A stretch of DNA of 57,053 bases from the NCBI GenBank assembly GCA_002726515.1, contig PBTE01000047.1, forward strand, positions 1 through 57,053, written 5' to 3'. The translations under genes were made by a program, and so were the position numbers. Below are positions 9,757 through 18,625 of the stretch, one piece after another; positions within the stretch are counted from its first letter, which is position 1, and each line of letters starts with the position of its first letter. Below the pieces are notes generated by a model. That model saw nothing but the letters and a program-made list of their open reading frames with translations, searched no databases and was not told the DNA's origin. Origin of the DNA: Planctomycetaceae bacterium (GTDB taxonomy: Bacteria; Planctomycetota; Planctomycetia; Pirellulales; Pirellulaceae).

Positions 9757-9765
9757 AGTATAACA
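9757..9765 (-). promoter_or_regulatory. Possible extended -10 promoter
   Basis: On the minus strand the sequence reads TGT-TATACT, an extended -10 box with TG one base upstream. It lies about 110 bp before the chosen start of the DUF1559 gene. There is no good -35 hexamer, which extended -10 promoters can do without. Confidence 0.3.
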
Positions 9766-9931
9766 TGAACTGTGGATCCAGCCGCAGGAACGGGGCAAGA
9801 ACCCACAGGGCCGGTTCCCCGCATTACAGCGCCGATCCCCTGGATAGCGCGCAGGACATGGTGCTGGAAACAACTCGCGAACATTGAATCCTGGCCGCGC
9901 TCATGCAACCGGCTCGCTTCGGAAGGTAACG

Positions 9932-11524
9932 ATGACAACCACAACCACTGTTCAAGATGGCCTGTTCCTCAACGTCAAGTCCGCGGTCTGGCGGGTTGCA
10001 ATTTTCCCTCGGGATTTGTATCTGCTGCTGACAATATTCTTCCTGCTATGTTGGTTGCCGGCTGTGTCAGCCAGGCCGCAAAAAACGGTGGTCGATGTGG
10101 CCTCGAAGTCCCAATTGTTTGTTGACCAGGAACTGGTGTACGAAGCAAAAGGCGCTAGTTTCACCTTACACCCGGGTCGCAAGGTCTCCCGCAAGCCGTT
10201 GGTGACAGTTGACCGGCCATGGGAAGGCTGGCACCTGACAATGTATGGATCGGTGCTGTACGACAGTGACGAAAAGCTGTTCAAGATGTGGTATCTCGGT
10301 TCCGCAAGCGAATACTTTTCCCACGAAACAACCTGTTACGCCACCAGTCATGACGGAATTCACTGGGACAAGTCTCACGCAGGAACGATTCCGTCGAACA
10401 ATGGCAAGCCACACAACGCCGTGACCGATAGACTGTTGGCCAGCGTCATGAAAGATCGGCAGGATCCGGACCCGGCAAAGCGTTATAAGATGATCTGCTA
10501 CCAGTACGACATCGGGTATTGTGCAATGTTTTCTCCTGACGGTCTGCATTGGAAGGAAGCAAGCCCAGGAACGATTTTGCCGATTTCTTACGTCGACGAC
10601 GTCATCTGCGCCTGCTGGAGCGAAACGGACCAGCAGTACATTGCACTTTTCAAGCAGGCGATGCCGGTCATGGGCCGACGTCGTCGCTCACTATGGATAT
10701 CGACAAGCCACGACTTCGCACACTGGTCGAAAGCAGCACCAGCATTGTGGGCAGACCGACGCGACGATTACGGTACCCGCATCCGGGCCGCCAAAGCCCG
10801 TCCCTTGCTCAATTATCCGGACAACCCGAATGTGATGCGGACGGAACTCTACGGCTCCGGATTTTACGCGGCTGAAAGTTGTCTGATCGCCTTTCCGTGG
10901 TTGATCAGTATCACGACCAACGTTCCTAAATTCGGCAATCACGAAGGTCCGCTGGAAGTGCAACTGGCTGTCTCCCGTGACCTGGAGCAATTTGAACGCC
11001 CTTACCGTATTCCTGCCATCGAACCCGGCCAACCAAGCGAGTGGGACAGTGGCACTTTCAGCACTGCGGCTTATGCCTTCGATCACAAGGACGAAGTCTG
11101 GCTGTACTACTCCAGCGGAAACTACACGCACGGTGCGCCAAGGTGGTATGGAGTAAAAAACAAAAAAATACCGGAGTACCAGTCGGGAATCGGTCTGGTC
11201 AAATGGCGCAAAGACCGGTTCGTTTCGGTCGACGGACCCGCTTCAGGCGGCAGCTTGACGACTGTTCCAATCCAATTTTCCGGGCAGCGACTGGAACTGA
11301 ATGCCAATGTGCAACCCCAAGGAAAGATCGTCGTGGAACTGCTCGACCTGTCACTGAAGCGGCTCGCCAGTTGGCCGGCTTCCGAACCGGTCCGTGGGAA
11401 TGACCTGCGGCACGTGGTCACATTTGGCGAGCAAACCAATGTCGCCGATCTGGCCGGACAACCGCTCGTGCTCCGGTTTCATCTGTACGACGCTCAACTG
11501 TACGCGTTCGCGTTTCGGGAGTGA
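9932..11524 (+). CDS. Secreted beta-propeller protein, GH32/GH43-like (copy 1)
   Basis: About 530 residues. An N-terminal signal segment (LYLLLTIFFLLCWLPAVSA) is followed by the planctomycete pattern SQLFVDQELVYEAKG and repeated WD-like blades: GSVLYDSDEKLFKMWYLG, CYATSHDGIHWDKSH, YCAMFSPDGLHWKEA. These are typical of a five-bladed beta-propeller related to GH32/GH43/GH130 enzymes. A C-terminal beta-sandwich of about 100 residues begins near GGSLTTVPIQFSG and ends DLAGQPLVLRFHLYDAQLYA. Family members are usually listed as hypothetical; a role in binding or cutting polysaccharide outside the cell is inferred. The ATG at 9932 has GGAAGG at 5-nt spacing, so the longer ORF from 9884 is rejected. 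It is closely paralogous to 18626-20215. Confidence 0.7.
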   Translation: MTTTTTVQDGLFLNVKSAVWRVAIFPRDLYLLLTIFFLLCWLPAVSARPQKTVVDVASKSQLFVDQELVYEAKGASFTLHPGRKVSRKPLVTVDRPWEGWHLTMYGSVLYDSDEKLFKMWYLGSASEYFSHETTCYATSHDGIHWDKSHAGTIPSNNGKPHNAVTDRLLASVMKDRQDPDPAKRYKMICYQYDIGYCAMFSPDGLHWKEASPGTILPISYVDDVICACWSETDQQYIALFKQAMPVMGRRRRSLWISTSHDFAHWSKAAPALWADRRDDYGTRIRAAKARPLLNYPDNPNVMRTELYGSGFYAAESCLIAFPWLISITTNVPKFGNHEGPLEVQLAVSRDLEQFERPYRIPAIEPGQPSEWDSGTFSTAAYAFDHKDEVWLYYSSGNYTHGAPRWYGVKNKKIPEYQSGIGLVKWRKDRFVSVDGPASGGSLTTVPIQFSGQRLELNANVQPQGKIVVELLDLSLKRLASWPASEPVRGNDLRHVVTFGEQTNVADLAGQPLVLRFHLYDAQLYAFAFRE

Positions 11525-11566
11525 ATTGCTCGCAGGTTGGCGTCAAACGCCTTTTCGATGTGGCGG

Positions 11567-11595
11567 TCCCCACACCCGCAAGGGGCTGTTTTTTT
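11567..11595 (+). terminator. Rho-independent terminator candidate
   Basis: CCCGCAAGGGG (CCC/GGG stem with GCAA tetraloop; alternatively CCCC at 11567-11570 with GGGG) is followed by CTG and seven T. It lies 45-70 bp past the stop of the beta-propeller gene and points the same way. The stem is short but the T-run is good. Confidence 0.45.
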
Positions 11596-11628
11596 ACTCG
11601 TCCAGCAAGGTCCGGAGTTTAACGGAGT

Positions 11629-12924
11629 TCAGGAGTAGTGCCGGATCGTGGCACGCAGCGCGTCCATCTCGGTTTCTACTTTTTCCAACGTCTGCATACC
11701 GGTACGAAACTGGCAGAGCCGTTTCCGGAACGATTCCACATTGGGACAATCCATCTCGCTGTAACCTTTGACATCCCCCCGGTAGCGGGGGTCATGATGA
11801 GGTGCCCGTTCGGGCAGACCAAAAAACTCCATCGTCTGAAAGATCGGCTCTAAATGTACCGGTGAGCAAGCGCCGTACAACCCGTCACCACCGTGCGTGA
11901 TGTAGGTCTGTCGAAACGTGCGCCAATCCACACCAACCGCGTCCTCATCGACGAGGCAGGAGTACGTAAAAAATGAATGAGTCCTACCCGCTGGCGTGAA
12001 TGGCGGGATCAGCCACTCGCATTTCGTGTCAAGTATCACGTCTTCGTAGCGCGAGGCAATGTAACGCCGAGCCGCCACCAGATGATCTAAACGTTCCAAC
12101 TGGGCCAGGCCAAGTGCTGCCTGCAGGGCGGACATGCGAAAATTGTAGCCCAGGCGATCATGTCGTTTAAAACTCCAGTCCTGGCGCTGGTCACGTGGGA
12201 TCGAGGATTGACCGGCTGCCGCACCCAACGTTCGATAACCCTGCACCGCTGCCTTACGAATGTTACCACCGAACAACTCATTGTCGGTGATCACCATGCC
12301 CCCATCCCCACCCGACGTCATGTGCTTGGATCCCTGAAAACTAAAACTGGCCGCATGACCAATCGTGCCAGCTACTTTTCCCTGATAAGTTGCCAAGAAG
12401 CATTGGGCACTGTCTTCGATCACCGTCAAATCTGACTGCCCCGCCAGTTTCATGATAGGATCCATCTCAGCCGGCAAACCGAAAAGGTGGACGGGAATAA
12501 TGGCGCGGGTGTGTGGCGTGATCTTTCGCGCCACGTCAGCCGGATCGATGTTAAAGGTGCGGGGATCACTATCGGCAAAAACGGGTACCGCCCCACACTG
12601 AATCACAACAAACGCCGTAGCCGCCATGGTGAGGGTAGGCACGATGACTTCATCACCGGGTCCTACACCAGCCGCCAACAGACAGGCCAGCATCGTTCCA
12701 GACCCCGAGTTGTGCGAAATGGCGTAAGGTACACCGAATTTCTTTGCATAGGCCGACTCGAAACGGCCGATCATATCAGCCGACTCCCAGTTGCCAAAAC
12801 CAGCGTCCAGAACCTCGCCGATGTACTGGCGGTCCAATTCTCCGCAACGCGTGGGTGGCAAATGACTGAAAAGTTCCACTGCGTCCAGCTGCCGTGGATC
12901 GATCGTCAACAGTTCGTTGGGCAT
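11629..12924 (-). CDS. DegT/DnrJ/EryC1/StrS family aminotransferase
   Basis: A PLP enzyme of the sugar aminotransferase family, which converts keto-sugars (or scyllo-inosose) to amino sugars. Seen: the substrate/PLP region SHNSGSGTMLACLLAAGVGPGDEVIVP, the aspartate in VIEDSAQC that binds the pyridine nitrogen, and the Schiff-base lysine in SFQGSKHMTSGGDGG. Three starts are possible: TTG at 12993 (overlapping the upstream stop by 4 nt), ATG at 12978, and ATG at 12924. I chose 12924 (MPNELLTIDP) because it has GGGA upstream and matches the family's short N-terminus; the first two would extend it by 23 or 18 residues. It is translationally linked to the M81 gene upstream. It may make an amino sugar for the glycans of this region, though pairing with MlrC suggests small-molecule metabolism. 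Confidence 0.85.
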   Translation of the reverse strand: MPNELLTIDPRQLDAVELFSHLPPTRCGELDRQYIGEVLDAGFGNWESADMIGRFESAYAKKFGVPYAISHNSGSGTMLACLLAAGVGPGDEVIVPTLTMAATAFVVIQCGAVPVFADSDPRTFNIDPADVARKITPHTRAIIPVHLFGLPAEMDPIMKLAGQSDLTVIEDSAQCFLATYQGKVAGTIGHAASFSFQGSKHMTSGGDGGMVITDNELFGGNIRKAAVQGYRTLGAAAGQSSIPRDQRQDWSFKRHDRLGYNFRMSALQAALGLAQLERLDHLVAARRYIASRYEDVILDTKCEWLIPPFTPAGRTHSFFTYSCLVDEDAVGVDWRTFRQTYITHGGDGLYGACSPVHLEPIFQTMEFFGLPERAPHHDPRYRGDVKGYSEMDCPNVESFRKRLCQFRTGMQTLEKVETEMDALRATIRHYS

Positions 12925-12989
12925 CACGTGTGTCCCAAACCGGTTTGGGAGATTGTCAATGGTCAGAACGGCCCACATGTAAATCCGTT

Positions 12990-14504
12990 TCAATCGCGCT
13001 GCGGATTCCAGTCAAAGTCTCCGTCCAAGGGAAACATGGGACGCGGTACATTTTCGAATAAATAGTTTTTCAAGTTGTAGGATTGAGCGCCCGGGCAGTT
13101 GGCTCGAAGTACGGCTTCCGCCACATGTGCGTACGTCATCTTGTAACCAATCCCTGTCTTCAAGACAACGACCTCGGCTTCAAAAGGCTCGATGCCAATC
13201 GCCCGAAATACCGACGGTTGCGGACCCAGGATAACCCGTTCGGTCAACACCAGCCGCACATTGTCGATTCCGAGACAAAGGATGGGTCCCGTTTCGATGG
13301 TCGCTTGAAAACCGGCCGCCGCGTCGTCCTGAATGGGTCCACGGCCGATGCACAGCATCTCACAAGTCACTGTCAGTGGTTGGCAAAAAACTCGATCGCG
13401 TTTTCCTCCCACCGCGACAGTGACCGTCTGGCCGACTTGGACATTCTTCAACTGCTCGACGGCGTCTGCATCGGGCAGGTGCAACAAAATCAAACCGTTG
13501 ATCGTGTGCCGATGTGCCAACACGGCATCCAGAATACAAGTGTTGTCTCCCGGCGCCCCACCTCCCACCGTGTCCGCCGAATCAGTGATGATGACCGGTG
13601 CCCCTTCAATGGTTGCCGCATACTCTAACGCCTCGGCAGGACTCAACATGGGATCGGGTAACAACTCGTGGCGCACATCCCAGAACCGCCCAGCCAGATC
13701 GTTGACCAATCGATTCGCCAAGTCTGCATCACCATCGGTGACGGCCAGCGCCGTAGAACCCTGTTCGGACACATTCTGAAAGGGAAAAGCCGGGCACATG
13801 GAGCAGGCAATGACTCCCTCCAAATCGTCCCAGCCGATGAAGGCATCAAAAACTTTCTTGAGCGGATCGACCATGGTGCCGTCATCCGGCGGGGGCAGTA
13901 TCAGCGGTACGCGCCGGGCACGGGTCAGCGGGTGAATTTTTCCGTGAACCGTGTCCATCAGCACCTGGGCACAGCGGGCACCAGTCTCGACCAGATCGGT
14001 GTGAGGGTGGGTCCGATAGGCAATCAATGCATTCGCCAGTTCGACCATCTGCTCAGTCACAATCGCGTGACAGTCCAGCGCCACCACGATCGGTACCTCG
14101 GGACCAACATGCGAACGGAACACCTGCAGGAAATAGCCGTCCAGGTCCGGTATTTGTTCGGCACTCATGGAACCGTGCAAAGCAATGCAAAGTCCATCCA
14201 GTTTACCGGCCGGCGACAGTTGGCTGACTAACTGCTGTTCCAAATGGTCCACCGTCTCCCGACTGATCAGTCCCGCAGGTAGTGCACCCGCGCTGAGAAG
14301 CGGTACTATTTCAGTATCGTCTCGCCCGCTGAGTACTTCCATCATTCCGGCAATCTCATCACGACGTTCGGGATGTTCCAACAACTGGGCCCCGATCAGT
14401 GTCCCACCTTGGTACTCTTCAAAATCGCGTATTTGAGTGGGTATTCCGGAAAAGCTGTTGGACTCGTGCCAGAATCTGGCGATGCCCAAGCGATGATGCG
14501 TCAT
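12990..14504 (-). CDS. M81 family metallopeptidase (MlrC-like)
   Basis: Related to microcystinase C, a zinc hydrolase that opens short peptide products. The N-terminus HRLGIARFWHESNSFS contains the conserved HE-x-N-S/T-F motif. The central block VALDCHAIVTEQMVELANALIAYRTHPHTDL (Asp, His, and His-Thr-Asp ligands; shortened: DCHAIVTEQM and YRTHPHTD) holds the metal site. ITDSADTVGGGAPGDNT is the C-terminal domain's family signature. Length, 504 aa, is usual. The ORF begins at 14516, but the ATG four codons later (14504) has AGGA just upstream. The family is common in planctomycetes and proteobacteria and does not imply microcystin use. It forms a tight operon with the aminotransferase gene. Confidence 0.85.
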   Translation of the reverse strand: MTHHRLGIARFWHESNSFSGIPTQIRDFEEYQGGTLIGAQLLEHPERRDEIAGMMEVLSGRDDTEIVPLLSAGALPAGLISRETVDHLEQQLVSQLSPAGKLDGLCIALHGSMSAEQIPDLDGYFLQVFRSHVGPEVPIVVALDCHAIVTEQMVELANALIAYRTHPHTDLVETGARCAQVLMDTVHGKIHPLTRARRVPLILPPPDDGTMVDPLKKVFDAFIGWDDLEGVIACSMCPAFPFQNVSEQGSTALAVTDGDADLANRLVNDLAGRFWDVRHELLPDPMLSPAEALEYAATIEGAPVIITDSADTVGGGAPGDNTCILDAVLAHRHTINGLILLHLPDADAVEQLKNVQVGQTVTVAVGGKRDRVFCQPLTVTCEMLCIGRGPIQDDAAAGFQATIETGPILCLGIDNVRLVLTERVILGPQPSVFRAIGIEPFEAEVVVLKTGIGYKMTYAHVAEAVLRANCPGAQSYNLKNYLFENVPRPMFPLDGDFDWNPQRD

Positions 14505-14965
14505 GCATGTCCTCATTCAAAATGCCAACAACGTAACAGCGGCAGAAGGTGGACTGGCCCTCCCGAGTCAGACCGATTTGCGTCAACCTCCATCAGGGTG
14601 AGAGCGGAGACTGACAAGTCTTATTCAAGGGTCATCAGGCGGGAATCACGACTCGCACCTGATTGATAGCCATTAGTCGGTTCGCCTGTCACCTCACCCA
14701 CTTGGTATTTTATTCTTTGAACACCGGATCAGGTCGACAGAAAAAAATGGACCCACCAAACTCCGAGGCTTCGGATTTTCTGCTGGAATCCTTGACGAAC
14801 GTCCGTGACGGAGGGGGTACTGGGGATTTGGGAATTCCCGGGGATATGCAACGACTTCCTTGGTAACTAGACGCCCGTAGGTCCGCAGTCGCACGAAAGA
14901 CTGTTGGCGGACCTCGAGAGCCTCTTGAATCACTTCCTCTCTCAAGAAAAGAGTTGTACCAAATC
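14505..14965. other. Divergent intergenic region
   Basis: Separates the M81 gene (minus) and the PEP-CTERM gene (plus). I see no recognisable promoter pair, no RNA-like fold and no supported gene. Confidence 0.35.
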
Positions 14966-16999
14966 ATGACCCGATACGGAAACCATCTTCTCGTTCTCGG
15001 TCGTCCCACGTCACTTGTATTCGCGGTTGTGCTGCTGTGGTTTTCATGCTCCTTGTGCTTGTTGGCAGCACCCGGTGACCACACTTGGATCGGTCCCACT
15101 TCAGGCGCTGCCGACTGGGACAATCCGGCCAATTGGTCCAATCCAGAGGGAGGAGGCAACGGAAACGGTATTCCCGACTATGGAAATGAAAAGGCGATTC
15201 TGAATTCAACCCTTAGCGGAGACCGCGATATCCGCTGGAAGGGGTTCGACCCGCTGGACGGTCCTCTGATATTTGCATGGACGGCCAATGGCAACTTTGT
15301 CGACAAGCTGACGCTGGACGAAAACATGCACCTCCTCGATGCTGGGGAGCCACCAATCAGATTTTCAAACACTTCAGGTAATTCAGACCAGATGGTATTT
15401 GACCTGAACGGGTTCACCACAACTCGTCTGCCAGCGGCTTTCATCGTCCCGGGGATGACATTTACCGACTCGTCGGCCGGACAGACCGGCGTGCTCGATT
15501 TCACTCAAGGGTTCAGAATGCACGGCGGAGACGGTACCTTTTCGGCCGAGGGCGCCCATCCGATGGATATTGTCTTCGACCCTTCCATAAGTGCGATTCG
15601 ATCGGGTCCCGGCCGGATGGATCTCGTCGGCCATTCCCTAGCGAACCTCACCCTCTATAACAGCCGTGACGCCAATCCTTTGAATCCTGAAAATTATTAT
15701 CATGTAGCGTTCGCCCCGGGAGGCACGATCAACGATTTTACAATTGAGGATGCCGGTTATTTTTCTGTCAACGGAACGACCATCCAGATTAACGGCGACC
15801 TGACCGTTCCACTGGACCCGGATGGTTTCACAGGCCTGTTGGGAGGAGCCATTCAAACATGGGTCAAAGTCACTGGCAATGTAACCGATCCGAACACAAC
15901 ATTCACATCGCTTGGCGGGGGCGACTTGACCTCCTACGATGAAGGTCACCTGGTCTTTAACGGAGGTGGAAATATCCAAACTGTTGACATCGCGCAAACG
16001 GACTTAGGATTTCGCTTGCAGGTAGCGGACAACAGTCACCTGCAGTTGTTGAGCGATTACCATCAAACGAATCCCGTCGGAGAACATGTTGGTTTCTGGT
16101 CCAAACTCGGTGCTGACGCCACCCTGGATGTTGGCAGCCATACCTTGTCGGTTCCAAATTTGGCAGGGCCCGGTCATTCCGAGGGAGGTCCGGTGGTGAA
16201 TTTAATCTACGGAGAGGGTGGTGCCATCAACGTCGAATCGAATCTCATCAGCTTTGTTAATCTTTCAATCGAGATCACCAATCTCGATTCCCACACGCCG
16301 GGCGATGACTTCACCCTGATTACCTACGGTGATTCTTCCAATCCTGGTGTAGGAACCAATCTTTTGAGTCCCAATCTGGTCCATGCGGTGCTCCCACCCG
16401 GTTGGAGCCATGACGGCCTGGAGTGGGATGGAATCACGGGTGGCACGATTCGATTAATGAACGTGAACGACGACACCCCTCCTCCACCACCAGTCCTCTG
16501 CGACTTTGACGGAGATTTTTTCTGCAACGCGAGTGACCTCAACCTGATGTATTCTGAAAACTTCCATGATCTGGTCAATGGAGTCGCCACGACGGAGGCC
16601 ACGGAAAAGTTTGACCTGGTGGACGACGACGTGGTTGACAACCTGGACATTGATCAATGGCTGGCGCAAGCCGCGACCGAAAACGGTTACGATTCACCCT
16701 ACCAGCGAGGCGATACGGATGACCTGGGAAACCAGGAATCAAGGGATATCGACCTCACCGACTACAACACCTTGGCCGTTAACTTTTCTCCGATAGGTAC
16801 AGGTTTAAACTGGGACCAAGGAAACTTCGACGGAGACAACGACATCGACCTGAGGGACTACAATGTTCTGGCTGCACATTTTCATCCCGGCGGCTACGGA
16901 ATGGTCACGGCGCCCGTGCCTGAGCCATCTTCGGTCATTCTGTGCATCTTCGGTCTGATGTTGGTGCCGCGCCGTCTTGGTCAGCGTCAATGTCACTGA
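14966..16999 (+). CDS. PEP-CTERM protein with dockerin-type repeats
   Basis: A secreted protein of about 677 residues. The signal peptide is at about 15-38 (SLVFAVVLLWFSCSLCLLAA). The body is a long beta-rich, Asn/Gly-rich region opening with TWIGPTSGAADWDNPANWS, the pattern of planctomycete autotransporter-like beta-helix proteins. After a proline linker (DDTPPPPPV) come dockerin/EF-hand-like calcium loops: DFDGDFFCNASDLN, DLVDDDVVDNLDIDQW, RDIDLTDYNTLA, DFDGDNDIDLRDYNVLA. The end is a PEP-CTERM tail: PVPEPSSV, one hydrophobic helix, then RR. Exosortase/archaeosortase should cut it and pass it to the surface; no exosortase gene is in the window. The ORF begins at a TTG at 14954; the ATG at 14966 is better. 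A degraded copy of its dockerin loop lies just downstream. Confidence 0.85.
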   Translation: MTRYGNHLLVLGRPTSLVFAVVLLWFSCSLCLLAAPGDHTWIGPTSGAADWDNPANWSNPEGGGNGNGIPDYGNEKAILNSTLSGDRDIRWKGFDPLDGPLIFAWTANGNFVDKLTLDENMHLLDAGEPPIRFSNTSGNSDQMVFDLNGFTTTRLPAAFIVPGMTFTDSSAGQTGVLDFTQGFRMHGGDGTFSAEGAHPMDIVFDPSISAIRSGPGRMDLVGHSLANLTLYNSRDANPLNPENYYHVAFAPGGTINDFTIEDAGYFSVNGTTIQINGDLTVPLDPDGFTGLLGGAIQTWVKVTGNVTDPNTTFTSLGGGDLTSYDEGHLVFNGGGNIQTVDIAQTDLGFRLQVADNSHLQLLSDYHQTNPVGEHVGFWSKLGADATLDVGSHTLSVPNLAGPGHSEGGPVVNLIYGEGGAINVESNLISFVNLSIEITNLDSHTPGDDFTLITYGDSSNPGVGTNLLSPNLVHAVLPPGWSHDGLEWDGITGGTIRLMNVNDDTPPPPPVLCDFDGDFFCNASDLNLMYSENFHDLVNGVATTEATEKFDLVDDDVVDNLDIDQWLAQAATENGYDSPYQRGDTDDLGNQESRDIDLTDYNTLAVNFSPIGTGLNWDQGNFDGDNDIDLRDYNVLAAHFHPGGYGMVTAPVPEPSSVILCIFGLMLVPRRLGQRQCH

Positions 17000-17019
17000 T
17001 CTAAATTTCATCCGGTGCA

Positions 17020-17079
17020 ACCACACCCGGGCCACCACTGCTGTGCGACTTTGACGCCGGTTTTTTCTGCGACGTAAGA
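17020..17079 (+). pseudogene. Dockerin-loop remnant
   Basis: In one frame this stretch reads TTPGPPLLCDFDAGFFCDV. It mirrors the TPPPPPVLCDFDGDFFCN linker and first calcium loop of the PEP-CTERM gene about 540 bp upstream. About 29 of 34 bases match in the core. It is outside any gene with a start, after the stop at 16999, so it looks like the leftover of a duplicated C-terminus or of a second such gene. Confidence 0.55.
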
Positions 17080-17280
17080 ACCCCAGCCATGACCGCCATT
17101 CGCTCGCCCCGGGGTTGGGTTGACGAATGATCTGGGTGCTACCGACCAATCCTATAGTAACACCCGGTTGCCCACGCCCAGTACCGGAAAAATTCGCACC
17201 CTTGCCGGTAAAGCGAGGAAAGAGGCAGATGACGACACCATCGGTCCCCTCCAATTCCCGCACACAAATTTAGAACCGAA

Positions 17281-17925
17281 CTAGTTCTGGCAACGCCGTC
17301 GGGCACTGACTAGCGCCAAACCAGCGACCATCACTAAGGCAAGGGACGTCGGTTCGGGGACAATGACCGTGTCGAAATGCGGTCCAGCCCCAGCACCCGC
17401 GATGGTACTGGCAGAGCCGTCGCCATCGTCAACTGGAAGGCCGGCCCAAAAGCTTTCTCCGGCAGGGATGGGGGGGTCGAACAGAGTGTTCGCGTAATTA
17501 GGCGGGTTGGTGTCAAATCCGCGGGCGCCCCAACCGTCGTTCCACAGATTGGGCGTGTCGACAGGCTGCGACCATTCCCCGGCACTCCTGGAACCGGTGG
17601 GATAAATGAACGCCCAATCGGGGCCGACCGTACCATCCCAATCGTCGGGGACGTCGTAATTAGGGGTATCAAACGGGTAGGAAGGGCTACCTGTCACAGC
17701 ATTGTAGACGCGTGGCAGGTTGGTGGGGGTGAGAAAGTTGTGCCCGCCCGGGTTCTCCGTCCACGTGTTCACGGTGAACGTGTCGCTCGCCGTGTCGACC
17801 ACACCAGTAATGTGCGGCCCGTTGTCGTCAATCAGTTCTACGTTTAACAACGTCGCATGAACCGTACCAGCCAGTCCAAACAGAACAACACTCCGTGTGA
17901 TGAAGACACGACTTTTTTGAACCAT
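17281..17925 (-). CDS. Small PEP-CTERM protein
   Basis: 214 residues with a signal peptide (SVVLFGLAGTVHA) and, at the end, VPEPTSLALVMVAGLALVSARRR: a PEP motif, one membrane helix and an arginine cluster, the full PEP-CTERM sorting signal. The middle is Trp/Asp/Pro-rich and beta-like, with no motif I recognise. The ATG at 17925 has GGAG at 7-nt spacing. It converges with the larger PEP-CTERM gene 280 bp away. Expected to be exosortase-processed and surface-exposed. Confidence 0.8.
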   Translation of the reverse strand: MVQKSRVFITRSVVLFGLAGTVHATLLNVELIDDNGPHITGVVDTASDTFTVNTWTENPGGHNFLTPTNLPRVYNAVTGSPSYPFDTPNYDVPDDWDGTVGPDWAFIYPTGSRSAGEWSQPVDTPNLWNDGWGARGFDTNPPNYANTLFDPPIPAGESFWAGLPVDDGDGSASTIAGAGAGPHFDTVIVPEPTSLALVMVAGLALVSARRRCQN

Positions 17926-18625
17926 TGACTCGCTCCGCCATTTGTTTTACTAACGATGGTGACCCGTCTAGGTCACGACAACCGTCGTGACCCCTTGTAG
18001 CCAAGACCTGATACACTAACCTGCCGAGTGCACCCCATGGAAAAATAGATGAAACAGGATCGCTGTATAAATTAGCATGAATTTAACGCCTTTGTAGTCT
18101 CGATTTCATGATTTTTCATTGATTTACTATTTTCCCGGATAAGCCCTCGACCCCCTGTACCAAGTCCGAAACAGGCTTAACCCTCTGCTGGGCAGCAAGG
18201 TCCGACGCTTGAACTTGCGGTGACCATTGGACTCGGCCCGACGGCGAGGGGGCGTAGCAGAAAGTGTTGACCACGGATGGGTCCAATCCAGTCAACCAGG
18301 GAGAAGTTCCCAGCAAGCTCTCGACTACGTGCAATTTTTGCTGGCGTCGTAGGGCTGTTACACAACGCAGTGAACTAGGGTCATTTCCGCCTTATCAGGT
18401 TCAGAGAAAATTTCTCATTCAAAGGTATTTCAACAGTAAGAGCATGGTCACTGCGTCACGGTATCTTCTCAGAACAGTCTGTTACTTTGAGAATCACCGA
18501 TCGATATCGCAAAAATAATATATAATGCTTGACGATACCGACTTGCTACTTTTCCCGGCGACCAGTTAGTGGCCACCCGAGATAGTGGCAACCGTTTTGT
18601 GATCTGCCGAACCGAGGAGAGGTTG
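17926..18625. other. Divergent intergenic region
   Basis: 700 bp between the small PEP-CTERM gene (minus) and beta-propeller copy 2 (plus). It is AT-rich in two patches (about 18045-18140 and 18500-18530). A perfect TATAAT at 18521-18526 could serve copy 2, but no -35 box at 16-18 bp is visible. Short ORFs on the minus strand (18116-18365) look like chance. Confidence 0.35.

Noticed and set aside
12990..14504. Microcystin degradation locus
   Set aside because: Only the MlrC-like gene is present; MlrA, MlrB and MlrD are absent and the M81 family is broad.
18521..18526. Perfect TATAAT before beta-propeller copy 2
   Set aside because: No -35 hexamer at 16-18 bp and no TG extension, in an AT-rich patch where such a word is expected by chance.
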